From contig WPIO01000016.1 of assembly GCA_009760855.2 (NCBI GenBank), positions 2,225,001 through 2,260,000 of the forward strand: a DNA stretch of 35,000 bases, in the 5' to 3' direction. Below, piece by piece: positions 1 through 10,289 of this stretch. The position numbers were made by a program, and so were the translations under genes. This DNA comes from Cristatella mucedo. Its lineage: Eukaryota > Bryozoa > Phylactolaemata > Cristatellidae. Position 1 is the stretch's first letter. Each line of letters opens with the position of its first letter. The notes beneath the pieces are model-generated. The model was given only the letters and a program-made list of their open reading frames with translations. It was not told where the DNA came from and searched no databases.

Positions 1-1546
1 GCCCTGCATACCCTAGCTATTAGTAAGAGGTACATATTTCCAAGAAGTCACATCGAAGCTGAAGAGCTGAATCAGACCTGCTTTGCCACCCACTCTGCGT
101 GCAGATGTTGCGCCCTCTTCAAGGGGAAAAACGCTACGGGCCCCTACGCAGGCTCAGAGGGAAGTGGGGAGAGAGGGGGAGAGAAAAGAGGTGAACGGAG
201 AGAGAGGTAAGGGAAGCAATGACATGCGACAAGCTGATTTTTGGAACAGGAATGCCTGATCGGCCGATCCACATTGTTTAACTCACATCGAGCTTGTTCC
301 GAACTGGGACCGGCATCATAGCACACAGGATATTTAAGATAGATCCTTCGCTATTGTAGGGATCAAAAAGGCGTTGGGTTCCATTCGACGTACCGTCCTT
401 ATGCATATGTCAGCCAGAAAGTGGCCCCTCAGACAAAGAGATGTACACTGACAGCTTAAAAAAGCTCCCAAGGGTCTACTAGGGGACTCAATGCTGAATT
501 ATAAAGAAAAAACCGCTCCTTCGTGCTTGCAAGACTGGCAACACAATCTGCTTACACTTGAGGGCAGGGATCTGCAATGTCTCAAGGCAGCTTTCCGGAT
601 AGCTGGCTTCAGTTCAGAAAACAGGGTCACATCGGCATCATCGCAGAGCGAGGTGTGCGCAGATCCCAACTGCCTGCATTTCAGCATATCTTTTTGACCA
701 CACCCCGCTTGTACTGCTACAGTTGTCCGCACTTGTAGTTGCTTGCACTTGGCTGGCAGCTAACTTTATCCAATTAAATTACAACAATCACAGCTTATTA
801 TGCAAAAACTTGGTCACCCTGAAACTAGAAAGTCTGACCTTCGAAATTAGGTCGGCCAGCACACTTAATCATCAAGTTTCACATCGTATCATTTACACTT
901 TGACACTGTGCAGGTCACTCCTAACTATGTTAGGGTTGTTGACATTCTGCATGTTACCAATAAACATTTCATCTTGCTTTCTTTACGGTATGTGTTAAGT
1001 GCATAGAAAGCGATTAAGTTCTCTAAGGATGCTATACAAATGTATTTAATTATCACCTGCTTCATACACCATGTTTACATCAACCTTGCAACTGCCGAGC
1101 CATCGGGCAACCCTCTAAATGGAATTCCTGCCTACACACCAGTTGCTACTACGGGTATCAGTATCAAGGGAGGAGAGATATACAGAAGAAGATAAAGAGG
1201 AGAGAGAAAAGAGAGAGAGAGAGAGAGGTCAAACATTTGTACTGCCGAAATTTCCACGAGTATTCTGGCCGACGGCTGCCATCACTAACTAATATCGGCA
1301 GAATTAGTATGCACTCACTGCTACTAAGGGCCTGCTGCTGCCGACCGATATGGCTGCGAACGAAAGACAAATTAACAGGCCCAACAGACAAATCGACTGC
1401 AGCACAACAGACAAGTCAACAGCAGCAAAACAAAATATCAACAGCCAAGGTCACTAAAATTCAACCTTGGCGAAAAAGCTCCACGCGGGTAAATTAACTA
1501 TTGGACGTCACATCAATAATGCCAGAAAACACATGTAAAAACTTAC
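1..1546. other. Probable EDF1 intron 2 or flank; no exon recognised
   Basis: No conserved coding segment was recognised on either strand. The stretch holds a LINE 3' end fragment (880-1060) and a short GA-rich tract (1167-1227). Short ORFs in both strands show no family resemblance. Confidence 0.4.
880..1060 (+). repeat. LINE 3' UTR fragment with hairpin tail
   Basis: The text resembles the 3' UTR seen in other copies (CACTGTGCAGGTCACTCCTAAC, compare GTGCAAGTCACCCCTAACC read on the sense strand of the 15.7-kb copy). It ends in the family tail at 1001-1053: GCATAGAAAGCGATTAAG, TTCTCTAAGG, then GCTATACAAATG and an AT-rich end. Confidence 0.6.
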
Positions 1547-1598
1547 ATTTCTTTGAAGTTTCAATGGGTACGCCTTGTCGCATCGCTGCATTTATGGC
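1547..1598 (-). CDS. EDF1: EDF1/MBF1 exon 2 (17 codons + 1 nt)
   Basis: This short exon of 52 nt is preceded by acceptor TTGTCTGCAG and followed by donor GTAAGT. It encodes the N-terminal basic region up to ETSKK, with the T of the conserved Trp codon as its last base. Intron 1 between the exons (1599-3181) holds a SINE and a GC-rich block next to exon 1. Confidence 0.88.
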
Positions 1599-3256
1599 CT
1601 GCAGACAAGTAGATGGCATGAGGATGGGTGAGAAACTACGAGCATACACATTCAAGCACCAGCATGCTGCGGCACGGCATGCCCAACGACCCGGAGCTCA
1701 GGGTTCACTTACAGGCGACAAAGGCATGAAAAAAGAAGTGTGGCAATTGAAAGTCGTGCAACATGCACACCATATTTTGTTAGTGCAGTTAGTAGCTATG
1801 GGTGCAGCATGTAAGCCCCCTCCCCCAAGCATTGCCACCCATGAGAATCTTCAAAACGAATGAGGCCATGTTGAAGAATTTTCAAAATTCTTTCTAGCTG
1901 GTCTAGCTAACTTGAAACCCACAGCCGACGCACGCTGTTTCACATTTCGATGCTTGGGCACCACTCTTCCATGTCGAAGACTAGACTAAATGCTAACACG
2001 GTACCCAAAAAAGTTGGCAATTACGGAACAGCAGTCAATCCGGTATGCAGAGGAACCACTAAAAGGTTAAGTGGCACATACTATAAAATCTGCGAGAGAA
2101 CATGCACAGGGAGTGCAAAAAAGCATGATGCCAGGACATCGTAACCACCAACTCGACTAGCAGTGAATAATTTACCCTTTTCTGCTGCAGCAGCTAAAAC
2201 AAGTCCTTGATCTGACAAAGCTGCACGGTCTAAGTAAAAGCTAAACAAATAAATATAACCCCATACAACAAAGCTACATGGTCAACCGCCTCTTATGCTC
2301 TTAACTGCTCGTGGCCAGCTTCCTTTGATAATCTTGTTAGGTGATAAGTCATACATATGTTTAGACAGACTGTATAAATGCAGCTTGCTTCGCCAGCAAA
2401 ACAAGCCTGCACGCACGCCAATAACATCCAAATGAAAGATCTGAGCCCAACACGGAATCTCGTAGAGACGACAGGCTAGCTCACCAGCAACTATTGCTAT
2501 GGTCACGGCGGCCCGTTCAACACGCTGGTTTGGTCCAGCGGCTAAGGAGCTCGCCCCGACCGCAAGGTCGAGGCCGATGTCGTGGGCTCGAGCCCCGTGG
2601 CATATGTGAAGCGTCCGAACAGAAATTAAATTCTCCTAGGGCGCTATACAAATGAATCATAGTATATAATCTCTGCACGTGTCGAGTTGCTGCTCTGCCG
2701 CCAAGCCGCCGGGTTCTGCTGCTGCCGTGCGGACTCGCGCCGTGACAACAGTGAAGGCGATGCATCGCGATCGCGGCGTCGCGTTCGGCCGCGGTCGATC
2801 ACGTTTCCCTCGGGCGCAGGGAGCGTGACTAGCGACGCCTCGAGTCTGGCCTGCAGATTGCACTCGCGCGGGGCGCGAATGCGAGCGGTCGCGGGGGGGG
2901 AGGCAGAGCAGCGACAGCTGCAGGAACAGGCAGCAGGAACAACGGCGAATGAAACGACGCCGAGACGGCGAAGGGCCGCAGCGGATGCGCGACAGCTCAG
3001 TTGGCCGCTGCCGCGCCCTTCCTGGCTAAAATGCGAAAATTGTGCGGAAATGACGAAAGGGCGAGCCCCAAACGGCGGCGGCGGCGGCTTTGGCGACTCA
3101 TTCCGTGCGAGGATTCGTACGGCGACTGGCTGGCTGGCCTTTCATGGCAAAGTAATCACTCCGTGCAGCAGCAGCGCTTACCTGGGTGCTCCTCACAGGC
3201 CCAGACTTCGGGTTCTTCTTTGTTAGGACGGTAACGGTTTCCCAGTCATCCGACAT
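1547..3256 (-). CDS. EDF1: Multiprotein bridging factor 1 (EDF1/MBF1), 5' part, two exons
   Basis: MBF1 is a small conserved protein that bridges transcription factors to TBP and, in its better established role, binds stalled or collided ribosomes. The first 25 codons (from ATG 3256-3254) begin MSDDWETVTVLTKKNPKSG, matching the family N-terminus (human begins MAESDWDTVTVLRKKGP). Exon 1 ends at 3182 with donor GTAAGC. Exon 2 (1598-1547) encodes AINAAMRQGVPIETSKK plus the first base of a Trp codon, matching the human AILAAQRRG...ETSKKW segment, and is followed by donor GTAAGT. Phases agree (0, then 1). The HTH_3 helix-turn-helix domain and basic C-terminus are missing; I searched by eye below 1546 and found no further exon, so they are probably beyond the left edge. 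An in-frame ATG at 3313 would add 19 residues, but family length favours 3256. Identification is from remembered family sequence. Confidence 0.9.
1874..1892. repeat. Perfect 9-bp inverted repeat
   Basis: AAGAATTTT and AAAATTCTT flank a single C. It lies in EDF1 intron 1, about 275 bp upstream of exon 2 in the minus sense. It is AT-rich and may be chance. Confidence 0.5.
2521..2668 (+). mobile_element. tRNA-derived SINE (family SINE-1), copy 1
   Basis: The head is tRNA-like: an A-box-like TGGTCCAGCGG at 2531-2541 and a B-box-like GGGCTCGAGCCCC at 2584-2596, spaced as in a pol III promoter with a long variable arm. The body GTGGCATATGTGAAGCG is shared with the copy at 20131. The tail, from about 2622, is AATTAAATTCTCCTAGG then GCGCTATACAAATG, which is the 3' end of the local LINE family. 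It lies in EDF1 intron 1. Confidence 0.8.
2690..3181. other. GC- and CpG-rich block in EDF1 intron 1
   Basis: The region is much richer in CpG than its surroundings, with many GCGA, CGGC and GCCGC motifs, and abuts EDF1 exon 1. This is typical of a promoter-proximal CpG island. Long overlapping ORFs in several frames reflect GC content and show no recognisable domain. Confidence 0.4.
3182..3256 (-). CDS. EDF1: EDF1/MBF1 exon 1 (25 codons, phase 0 end)
   Basis: The exon runs from ATG 3256-3254 (context ATCATGT, A at -3) to the CAG that precedes donor GTAAGC at 3181. It ends exactly on a codon boundary, at the same protein position (after ...STQ, human ...SKQ) where the next exon resumes with an AI(N/L)AA motif. 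Confidence 0.9.
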
Positions 3257-3400
3257 GATGGGACGTTCAGCTCGTCTACTGCGACCTGACGTAAAACTGA
3301 TGAGAGACGTCACACAGGGAACTCGGAACTCGTGCGATTGCGCAAGACGCGCGCACCAGCGTCGGATATAGTCGGATTACACTGCACGGCTGCATGCATA
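3257..3400 (-). promoter_or_regulatory. Candidate EDF1 promoter with CRE-like and C/EBP-like sites
   Basis: Upstream of the EDF1 ATG are a CRE-like TGACGTAA (3288-3295), a second CRE-like GACGTCAC (3306-3313) and a perfect palindrome TTGCGCAA (3338-3345), which matches a C/EBP or bZIP dyad. No TATA box is evident. The position and motif cluster suggest a bZIP-responsive housekeeping promoter; this is inference. Confidence 0.45.
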
Positions 3401-3715
3401 TCGTAATATTTTCCCGTTTAAAATAAGTTATGAAATAATAATCATAAGTGACATTTTAATCAGAAAATATTTTCCTGATTATGAGAGACGCCCTGCGTGA
3501 CCACTGACAGCCTCTTCCGGCTCTTCTCGTCCTTTAGAAACAAGCGGCCGCCATTGAACGACCCTGACCCAGTTGCTATGGGGCGCAGGGTGACTTCCAG
3601 GCCGGTGCTTGTTGAGAACATGGTATTACTTTGTACAGACCAATATTGTAAGCATGTGTATAAGATGTGTTAATCTCTTCATATGTGCTAGTATTTATAG
3701 TCCAGTTACGTCAAA

Positions 3716-3970
3716 TCAAATTGGACCCGCCAGGGCCGCTACCAGCCGTATGTTTGGGTCGAGGATGAACCTTTCCTTTCCGGTGACGTCACCGACCTGG
3801 TATTCGCGGGAAAGATTTGAGTGCTCCAATGCTTGCTCGCCTATTCTAGAGCATTTTAACAGCTTCGTGTTCACAGCAGGTAAAAATAAATGCAGCGCAG
3901 CTTCGAGCTTCTTCTTCGCAGCTTCTTCTGTAAAACCGAGGCCGTAAAATAATCTACCGTCAACAGTCAT
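3716..3970 (-). CDS. Unassigned ORF with dsRNA-binding-domain-like segment
   Basis: The product is not identified. The first ~30 residues, TVDGRLFYGLGFTEEAAKKK then LEAALHLFL, follow the second half of a dsRNA-binding motif (a strand with VDG, a turn with G-x-G, then an AK-rich helix ending in AL-L). The remaining ~50 residues match nothing I know and end at a stop at 3716-3718. In-frame codons continue upstream of the ATG (EFISRQRI) as far as a stop just upstream, with a weak acceptor-like ACAG near 4000, so this may be a last exon. It lies about 460 bp upstream of EDF1 in the same direction. A full CRE palindrome and an E2F-like site overlap it, so it might instead be regulatory DNA with a chance ORF. 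Confidence 0.3.
   Translation of the reverse strand: MTVDGRLFYGLGFTEEAAKKKLEAALHLFLPAVNTKLLKCSRIGEQALEHSNLSREYQVGDVTGKERFILDPNIRLVAALAGPI
3781..3794. promoter_or_regulatory. Perfect 14-bp palindrome containing a full CRE
   Basis: CGGTGACGTCACCG is a perfect dyad around the consensus CRE TGACGTCA. An E2F-like TTCGCGGGAAA follows at 3803-3813. The spacing suggests a promoter element in the region upstream of EDF1 or for an unannotated transcript. Confidence 0.4.
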
Positions 3971-4060
3971 AATTCGTTGTCTGCTAATGAACTCGAGCTG
4001 TTGCCATTACCCAGGTCAATTAGTAGTAGTGGAGCCAGGATTTTCAATAGCTTGCAAAAA

Positions 4061-4310
4061 ATCTTTTCATCTATTTTCATTTTATATAGAATCTAGCTTG
4101 TAAATTTTATTATAAAAATCTTTTCATCTATTTTTATTTTATATAGAATCTAGCTTGTAAATTGTATTATACAATTCTTTTCATCTATTTTTTATTTTGT
4201 ATAGAATCTAGCTTGTAAATTGTATTATGCAATTCTTTTCATCTATTTTTATTCTATATAGAATCTAGCTTGTAAATTGTATTATACAATTCTTTTCATC
4301 TATTTTTTCA
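4061..4310. repeat. AT-rich tandem repeat, 57-58 bp x ~4.3
   Basis: The landmark TCTAGCTTGTAAATT occurs at 4092, 4149, 4207 and 4264, so the period is 57, 58 and 57 bp. Each unit carries CTTTTCATCTATTTT and ATATAGAATCTAGC. Copies are nearly identical, which suggests recent expansion. The first unit is the most diverged. Confidence 0.9.
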
Positions 4311-4710
4311 AAAAAAAATGTATGTAGGGGCAATGACCCGGGCAATTTTCTTGCAGGCAGGGCTAGACCCGCAATTAGTGAAAAATTGCAGCTCAGAATT
4401 GGAGCTTTGATTCGACATGAACTCGGCAGTTACTGATCGAGTGGATCAAGACATGACTTCGTCGTTGGTGACGGTCGGGAGAGGGCGTAGCCATAGGAGG
4501 CCGGCGAAGGTCGCTGCCCAGCTGTATCGGGAGGGGGCAACTGTCCTCCCGATCCCGATCTTGCTCTGCCACTGTCAATTAGCATTAGCCTGCGTCTGGC
4601 TTTGCATTCTGAGGCTGGGGCTTGCTACTGCTCACATTAGGACGTCTTATGATGCGACTCCATTAAAAAAATTAAGCTAAAACTCAGCTGCGTCTCGCGG
4701 TGATCTGTAA

Positions 4711-4995
4711 TTCCACAAAGACTGTGTGGGTGCTACGCAGGAGAGTTGCGTGTAGCCCACTCGAAGCCTAAGCGGCTTTCGGTACGCATTCGGTAGCCGA
4801 CAGCAGACTTCATCTCACACAACAAAGAAAAATTGAGAAGCATTGCAGAGTCAGGAGGGCAGTTTAGGTAATGAGTAGAATGGAAGTAGCACCTCAGGAC
4901 GGCTGGAAAGGATGTGCCATAGTCGGCTGCAGGGTAGTAGTCGTTGTCGTTGAGTAAGTTGAGAGAGTAGTTGTCGTTGAGTAAGAATTTGGGAA
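4711..4995 (+). repeat. Dispersed repeat family R3, copy 1
   Basis: It shares long blocks with 14315-14545 and 30785-31060, including CGGTACGCATTCGGTAGCC, CAGACTTCATCTCAC and CTCAGGACGGCTGGAAAGG. This copy ends in a duplicated GTAGTCGTTGTCGTTGAGTAA-like segment. The class is unknown: no terminal inverted repeats, A/B boxes or reverse transcriptase were seen. Confidence 0.75.
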
Positions 4996-5149
4996 GCGAG
5001 CTCCACAGTCAAGGACCTGCAGAGCTATAGCTTCTGTCATTTCGTCCATGCATCGTGCATTATGTGCTAATGTGTGCTGCAATTTTTCTCGTTATCATGC
5101 TATGTTGTGTATCTCCGTACAGTATATATCTCCTAAAATCTAGAGAGAC

Positions 5150-5230
5150 CGGAAGTAGGTGCTGGACAGGAGTTTTTTTAATAGCATCCTCAAAGCCTAA
5201 GCAGCCTTCAGTGCACATAGCTGATGCAGC
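5150..5230 (+). repeat. R3 fragment, copy 2
   Basis: GGACAGGAGTTTTTTTAATAG followed by CAAAGCCTAAGCAGCCTTCAG matches the left half of R3 (CAGGAGAGTTTTGTATAGCC, then CAGCCTAAGCGGCTTTCGG). It is diverged and truncated. Confidence 0.5.
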
Positions 5231-5344
5231 GGCAGTTTTTGTATAGCGCCAGAAGACCCTTGGTGCCTTGCAACCATACACCGGAGGAGATGATGTATTG
5301 CCTGCTGTAGGCGGTCCTCGACCTCCGGGGTCGGGAAGTGCGAG

Positions 5345-5450
5345 CAGAGGCGAAGCCAGGATTGGAGCGCCCTGGGCGGCACGGGGGTCTGGGGGGGGGG
5401 TGAAGCTCCCCTGTAAAGGGGAGTCTGGGGGCGTCCGCCCAGCGCTTGTG
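5345..5450 (+). mobile_element. Possible hAT-like transposon terminal fragment
   Basis: CAGAGGCGAAGCCAGGATTG resembles the terminal motif of some hAT families (CAGNGGCGTAGCCAGG). It runs into G-rich text with a local inverted pair (AGCTCCCC, then GGGGAG, flanking TGTAAA). No matching second terminus or 8-bp target duplication was found, so only a fragment is claimed. Confidence 0.35.
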
Positions 5451-5479
5451 GCACGCGAAATTGGCCGGAATGATGCCAA

Positions 5480-5481
5480 AG

Positions 5482-5575
<94 letters not shown>

Positions 5576-5599
5576 TGTATATGTATATATATATATATT
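5480..5599. repeat. (TA)n microsatellite with TG/ATG interruptions
   Basis: About 120 bp of alternating TA broken by GTATGTA blocks. The translations (poly-Tyr/Ile) are artefacts of the repeat. Confidence 0.95.
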
Positions 5600-7500
5600 A
5601 CGGCCAGCTGAGTCCGACCGGCTTAGCCAAGCCTGCCCTTTAACTTTTTAATCAGGTGGGGAGAGCCCGGTCGGTCCTGGCAGGTCGGCAGAAGTGCTTG
5701 TGCGTTCAAACGGCAACCGCCTATTGCAATTGTCCCGTCGAGCAGCCATTCCTGCCACTTACACCTTGGATGATGTGTTTCTCGTGTTCCTGGGCGACAC
5801 GGTTGGTTAGCCGCTAACGGAGAAACCGCACTGGCCCCCCCCCCACTTCCCATGTCTTAGGCACCAGCTTTGTTTCTAGGGCCCTCGCAGGGTGGTATCC
5901 TTGGTTCAGAGCTGAGCCGTAGCACGCAACGCACCCCAAGCATCGCGGCCACTTGATCGTTTAGTAGAAATGGTGTGCTGGTGTTCTTTGACAAAGCGGC
6001 AGCATACCGACAAATAAAGAGTTCCGCATCGCCTTCAGTTGTATTGTAACTAAGGTCCTCCCTCTTCGTAGTACTGCTTCGTGTCCACTGTTGCTGGTGG
6101 CTCTCACGATAGTATTGTAGTTTGTTCTTGTCTTCACTGCAGAAAGCCAACCGATGCTCGAGACCAACAGTTCATTCCAATGCACGGAGCCCAAGGGCGC
6201 ACGACTCCTTGCGGCCCCCCCCTTCTCCCACTCGACTGCCTCGTTTGCGTTCCGTCCTCGCCCACTCCCTCCCAACTACAACTCATCCCGTGAGTTGGCG
6301 GGAGGACAAAGCCGTCGGCCTGTGGATAAAGCGCAGCCGCCAGACCGCAGCTGAGCACCGGCCCGTCCCTAGGCCACAGCCACCAGCTGTCAGACCCAGG
6401 GGTGGCTCCGGGCACTACCAGTCTGCCTGCACCGGCAGTGTGCCGGCGAGCCCAGCGATACAAACCATGCAGAGAACTACAAACCACAAGTATTGTAAAG
6501 TGATGAGAAATCAAAAGACCGTTCCATTGGCGGCAGCCGTGCCTTTACTATCTTCCTTAGCCAATACGGCCGGATTCAATTGGAAAAAACGCACCTCTAA
6601 GGATAGCAGCTTGTTGCCGCAATCGTGATTACTTGACACACAAATAGTCTTGAACTAAACTTTCAGCTAGACGTAGCCTCTGTTCACGTGAGGTGGGTTT
6701 AGGAGTGGCTGTAGGCGTGAAAATCGGCGGCAATGCTTGAAAGGTGTTACATAGGGGTGCTACATCCAAGCTTGCTGTCGATTGTCTACCGGTGCAGTCC
6801 TTTAAAGGATCGTTTGAAGGTAAACCACCGAGAAACCAATTACAGTGATCAAACTTGGAAGTAGTAAGCTCGTCAACATGGCAATCCGTTAAAATGCGAA
6901 TCGTTAAGTCCGCAAGGGGAGTCAAGCGATGCAATTAGACACTGTGACCATGAACTTTGAGAAGAGGTCGCATTCCTAACTGAATACAGTATTCAGAACT
7001 AAGAGCCGACTCTTAGGCATCTAGTGATGGCCCAGAGGGAGTTCCTACAGTCCTCATGATAGTACAGTGATTGTTGAACTGGCCATGCATACTCCGAAGT
7101 AAAGAAATTTTGCCGAAAGCTGGAAGCTTCTGTCAGTAGGGAACTCGAATCTTGCCTCATTCTTCAGTTTTAGGAGCTTTATGAGTTTCTATTGACATCA
7201 TGAACCAATGCCGAGTAGGCCGAGTCGGCCATTGTGAGAAAGCGTCCGAGAATAAACAAGCCAAGGATTTATATTATTAGAATAAAAAATAATACTGTAT
7301 GTCGCTCGCTAGAATAATTTTTCCAAGAGTGGCTCATAGGCCGGCGTGGCGTCCTAGGAACAATGCTCGTTACTACGCAGCTGCATTTTTTGGTGCTGCA
7401 TGAACTCGAGCTGACATCAGCCAGCCTGCACCCATCATTTCGTTAAGATATATCAGTATGGCAGACGGCATAGTGTCATTGGCTCTGTCAATCTAAGCAC
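5600..7500. other. Intergenic stretch between EDF1 and NTMT1; no gene recognised
   Basis: Several open frames exist on the minus strand (5857-6150, 5961-6275, 6629-6934), but none has a recognisable domain. The 6629-6934 frame begins at TTG immediately after an in-frame stop and lacks an ATG. I see no repeat copy here either. Confidence 0.4.
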
Positions 7501-7504
7501 TCAT

Positions 7505-7800
7505 GAACTTAAAACACACCACCTATTCGTCCTTCATTTGCTTATGCGTGCTGACACTGTGCATGCTTATCCTGCTTATCTGACCACATGCATTTAGTGT
7601 GGGTCTCCCTAACCTGTGTGAAACCTCAAGACCCTTGACATCGTCCGTGCGAGCCTTCACCTTTGCTGCTCAGTCCTCCCTCCGATTGGCTTATGCGTGC
7701 TCGACACTGTGCATGCTGCCACTAACACACATTTGCATGCTGAAAAGGCATACAAAAGATCCTGACTAACTGCATGTATGACCCCTAACCAATAGCTTCT
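7505..7800 (+). repeat. LINE 3' UTR-like fragments, diverged
   Basis: Twice the text runs TTATGCGTGCT, GACACTGTGCATGC, then ACATGCATTT or ACATTTGCATGC. This is the 3' UTR signature of the local LINE family in sense orientation (compare the complement of 15840-15900). Confidence 0.45.
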
Positions 7801-7854
7801 ATAGAAACTTGTTGAATCACAGATGCACAATCCAAAATTATTCATTTTGTTTGT

Positions 7855-8480
7855 TTTTCAATCAAAGAAGACAACAAGTCCACTGGACCCCATTCCCACT
7901 GTCCTGCTCCTACGTTGCATTGATCTGCTGCTGCCATGCATAACCAACATCATTAATATGTCATTAGCCTCAGGTCAGGTCCCAGCACCTTTCAAAAAGC
8001 TGTAGTCAGGCCACTTCTCATTAAAGCTACGCTAGACCAAGAGAACTTAAGCAACTACCGCCCAGTCTCCCTTCTACCATTCCTATCAAAGACACTGGAA
8101 CGGGTCGTGGCAGCACTCCACAGAGTCAGCATTGCTTCGGGTATACAACGACCTACTTAGGAATGCAGACATGGGTAGAGTGTCTCTTCTTGTTTTGCTC
8201 GATCTTTCGGCAGCTTTTGATACCATCGATCACAAAGTACTTCTAGAGCGCCTCTCATCTCGCCTGGGCATCACTGGCACTGCTCTGCATTGCCCAGTGC
8301 ATATTATGTTATTCATTTTTTGTTTTTTGTATTTTCACTTTGCAAACTTTTTACCATTCAATCCTTGCATGTTCACATTTTGTTGTGTGTTTTTGCAGCA
8401 AAGGCAAATGTAAAGGGCCTAGAAAGAGATTTGAGTTCTCTGAGGGCGCTTTATCAAGTGCATTATTATTATTATTATTA
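7855..8480 (+). mobile_element. LINE (L2/CR1-like) fragment, reverse transcriptase, internally deleted
   Basis: Translation shows reverse-transcriptase blocks in order: TSPLDPIPTVLL, then after a stop or frameshift near 8003 NYRPVSLLPFLSKTLERVV (8049-8108), then LLVLLDLSAAFDTIDH (8182-8232), which includes the first catalytic Asp block. After about 8290 the text jumps directly to the 3' UTR and hairpin tail with (ATT)n (8398-8480), so the catalytic YADD and C-terminal parts are deleted. It is non-functional. The class call is from the domain pattern and tail. Confidence 0.85.
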
Positions 8481-9930
8481 TGAAATGCCACCGGTGATTC
8501 AGGAAGAAATGCCCCGAGAACTAACTCTCTTGCGCTGTTCGTTAACAAAAGCCGATCCTAGAGAAGAGCACGTGATCTCGTAATATCTAAACACTTGGTG
8601 GTTAGTAACAGCTCACGATCCAGCCTAACTGATTGTCCATGTAACAAGCACAACGGATATTTAAAAAATGGTCTTGTTATTGCGCCAAGCTCCTCCAAGA
8701 TTAGCGATGTAAACTGAAATCGTCGCTCGGCTAGTACATGACAGAGGGCGCTTCGAAGCGCTAGTTCAACCAGGACACAGCTAAGTGTCTACAAAGGCGA
8801 GTACAGCTACGAACGCTGTAGTAATGACCTAAGCCTCGAAGTCACTACGTACGCTCGTTCGTAAATAATGTTCTTTATATGCTGCAGACCAGTGAACAGA
8901 CACATTTTTCCGATCATATTGAATTAAGCTTCGCTCGTAGATGCTGTAATAGCCAACACTCTGGATTTATGGTCCAATAGTTGCCTGATAGTCTAGCTTG
9001 CAGGCCTGAGCACAACACGGTACCGCCAGCCTGCCAGTCATCGTCTAGAGAAACGCCAGCTTCCAATTGCCAAGTCAAGCCTACACATTGGTCAGCCGAT
9101 CGGTTCTGCGTACAGCAGAAGCCAAGCGACAGGGACACGACGATCTCTACCCATCCCTCCCGCAAGGCTCGATTACTTTACTGCCTACAACGTTGACATT
9201 TTAACCGTTCTTATTTCCCAGCAGACGGCCACCGGTCAATCTAAATATTTTCAAATCACACGCAAATTTGAACTATATTGGCTGACTTCCCTCTCACAAG
9301 CAAGCACAATTCGCATAAGCACATTTGGCTTCTGCTGAAATATAACATCGTTTAAATGTCACAAAGGTGTAGCCAAGATTAAGCCAAGAAGTGAGAAAAC
9401 ATTTGAGTGTGTCAGGATCAGCCAGAGGAATGATTAAGGTGTGTGTGAGCTGGGCGGTCCCTTCTGATGGGACCGAACGGGGGTCAGGGGCTGCTAGCAC
9501 CCCTTCCCAAAGGCTGTGAATGTACGAGAAGCACGATCAGTGTCTGAACAGCAAGCTAGCTATGAAGCCAGATTCAGCTGCGTACAAGCTAGCAACCACG
9601 GCATGCGAGTGGCATTAGCCAGTACTCTACATATAATGCCAGATCTTCAACCGAGTTCAGACGCCATAAAAACAGAGCGTAGTGACTCCAATCTTGTTGC
9701 AGCTTTCTCTTGCCACACGTAGCCACGCAGGCACTCGCGATCACACAATGATACGCGATGATAAGATCCAGCAAGATAGCGAGGTCTACAGCAGACAACG
9801 CCAAGGTAGCCTCGAACATCACACAAACGAGTTCTGACGGATTGGCAGGCAGGCGCCTGACCACTTGGTGCGCACTAGCGAACGACAAAGATGATATCGG
9901 GCTGAATCCGATGCGATGTCTCGAGCGGGG
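8480..9930. other. NTMT1 3' flank; no gene recognised
   Basis: No conserved coding segment was seen. No clear AATAAA in the minus sense was found close to the NTMT1 stop. A hairpin of 7-bp arms (CGGTCCC 9455-9461, GGGACCG 9469-9475) is present. Confidence 0.4.
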
Positions 9931-10289
9931 CTACCTGCACGCCAGCATCAGCACGGCATACAGTCCTTCGGGGAAATCAGTTTGCTGAGACTCCTTGACG
10001 ACTGTCAGCCCCGCCTTCGCGATGCAAGCCACGAACTCGTCGCGCGTGCGCGTGTACGACGAGTCGGTCGAGTCGAAGTCGCGCTCGCCCGCCGCCGCAT
10101 TGTCCTTGAGCACGATCATGCCGTTTGGGCTGAGCCCCTGCTTGCAGCGCTGCAGGAAGCTCGCCAGATCGCCGTCGGTCAGGTGGCCGAGCACCCACTG
10201 GCACCAGATAACGTCGTAGCGCCCCGCCTCCGGGGCGAAGCTCTCCAAGCCGCAGCAGATGTAGCGGTCCACACGCGGCGCCTCGGGAC
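9931..10289 (-). CDS. NTMT1: NTMT1 exon 2 (terminal)
   Basis: 359 nt beginning GT CCC GAG after acceptor GCAG and ending with TAG at 9933-9931. It carries the rest of the Rossmann methyltransferase fold, including the KDN motif (human IKDN) that follows the RCK..L.PNG.I loop. Confidence 0.94.

Noticed and set aside
2687-3226. 179-codon plus-strand ORF in GC-rich DNA
   Set aside because: It runs antisense through EDF1 exon 1 and the CpG-rich block; composition-driven, no homology.
6629-6934. 101-codon minus-strand ORF
   Set aside because: It starts with TTG directly after an in-frame stop and has no ATG or known domain; kept only as an unexplained stretch.
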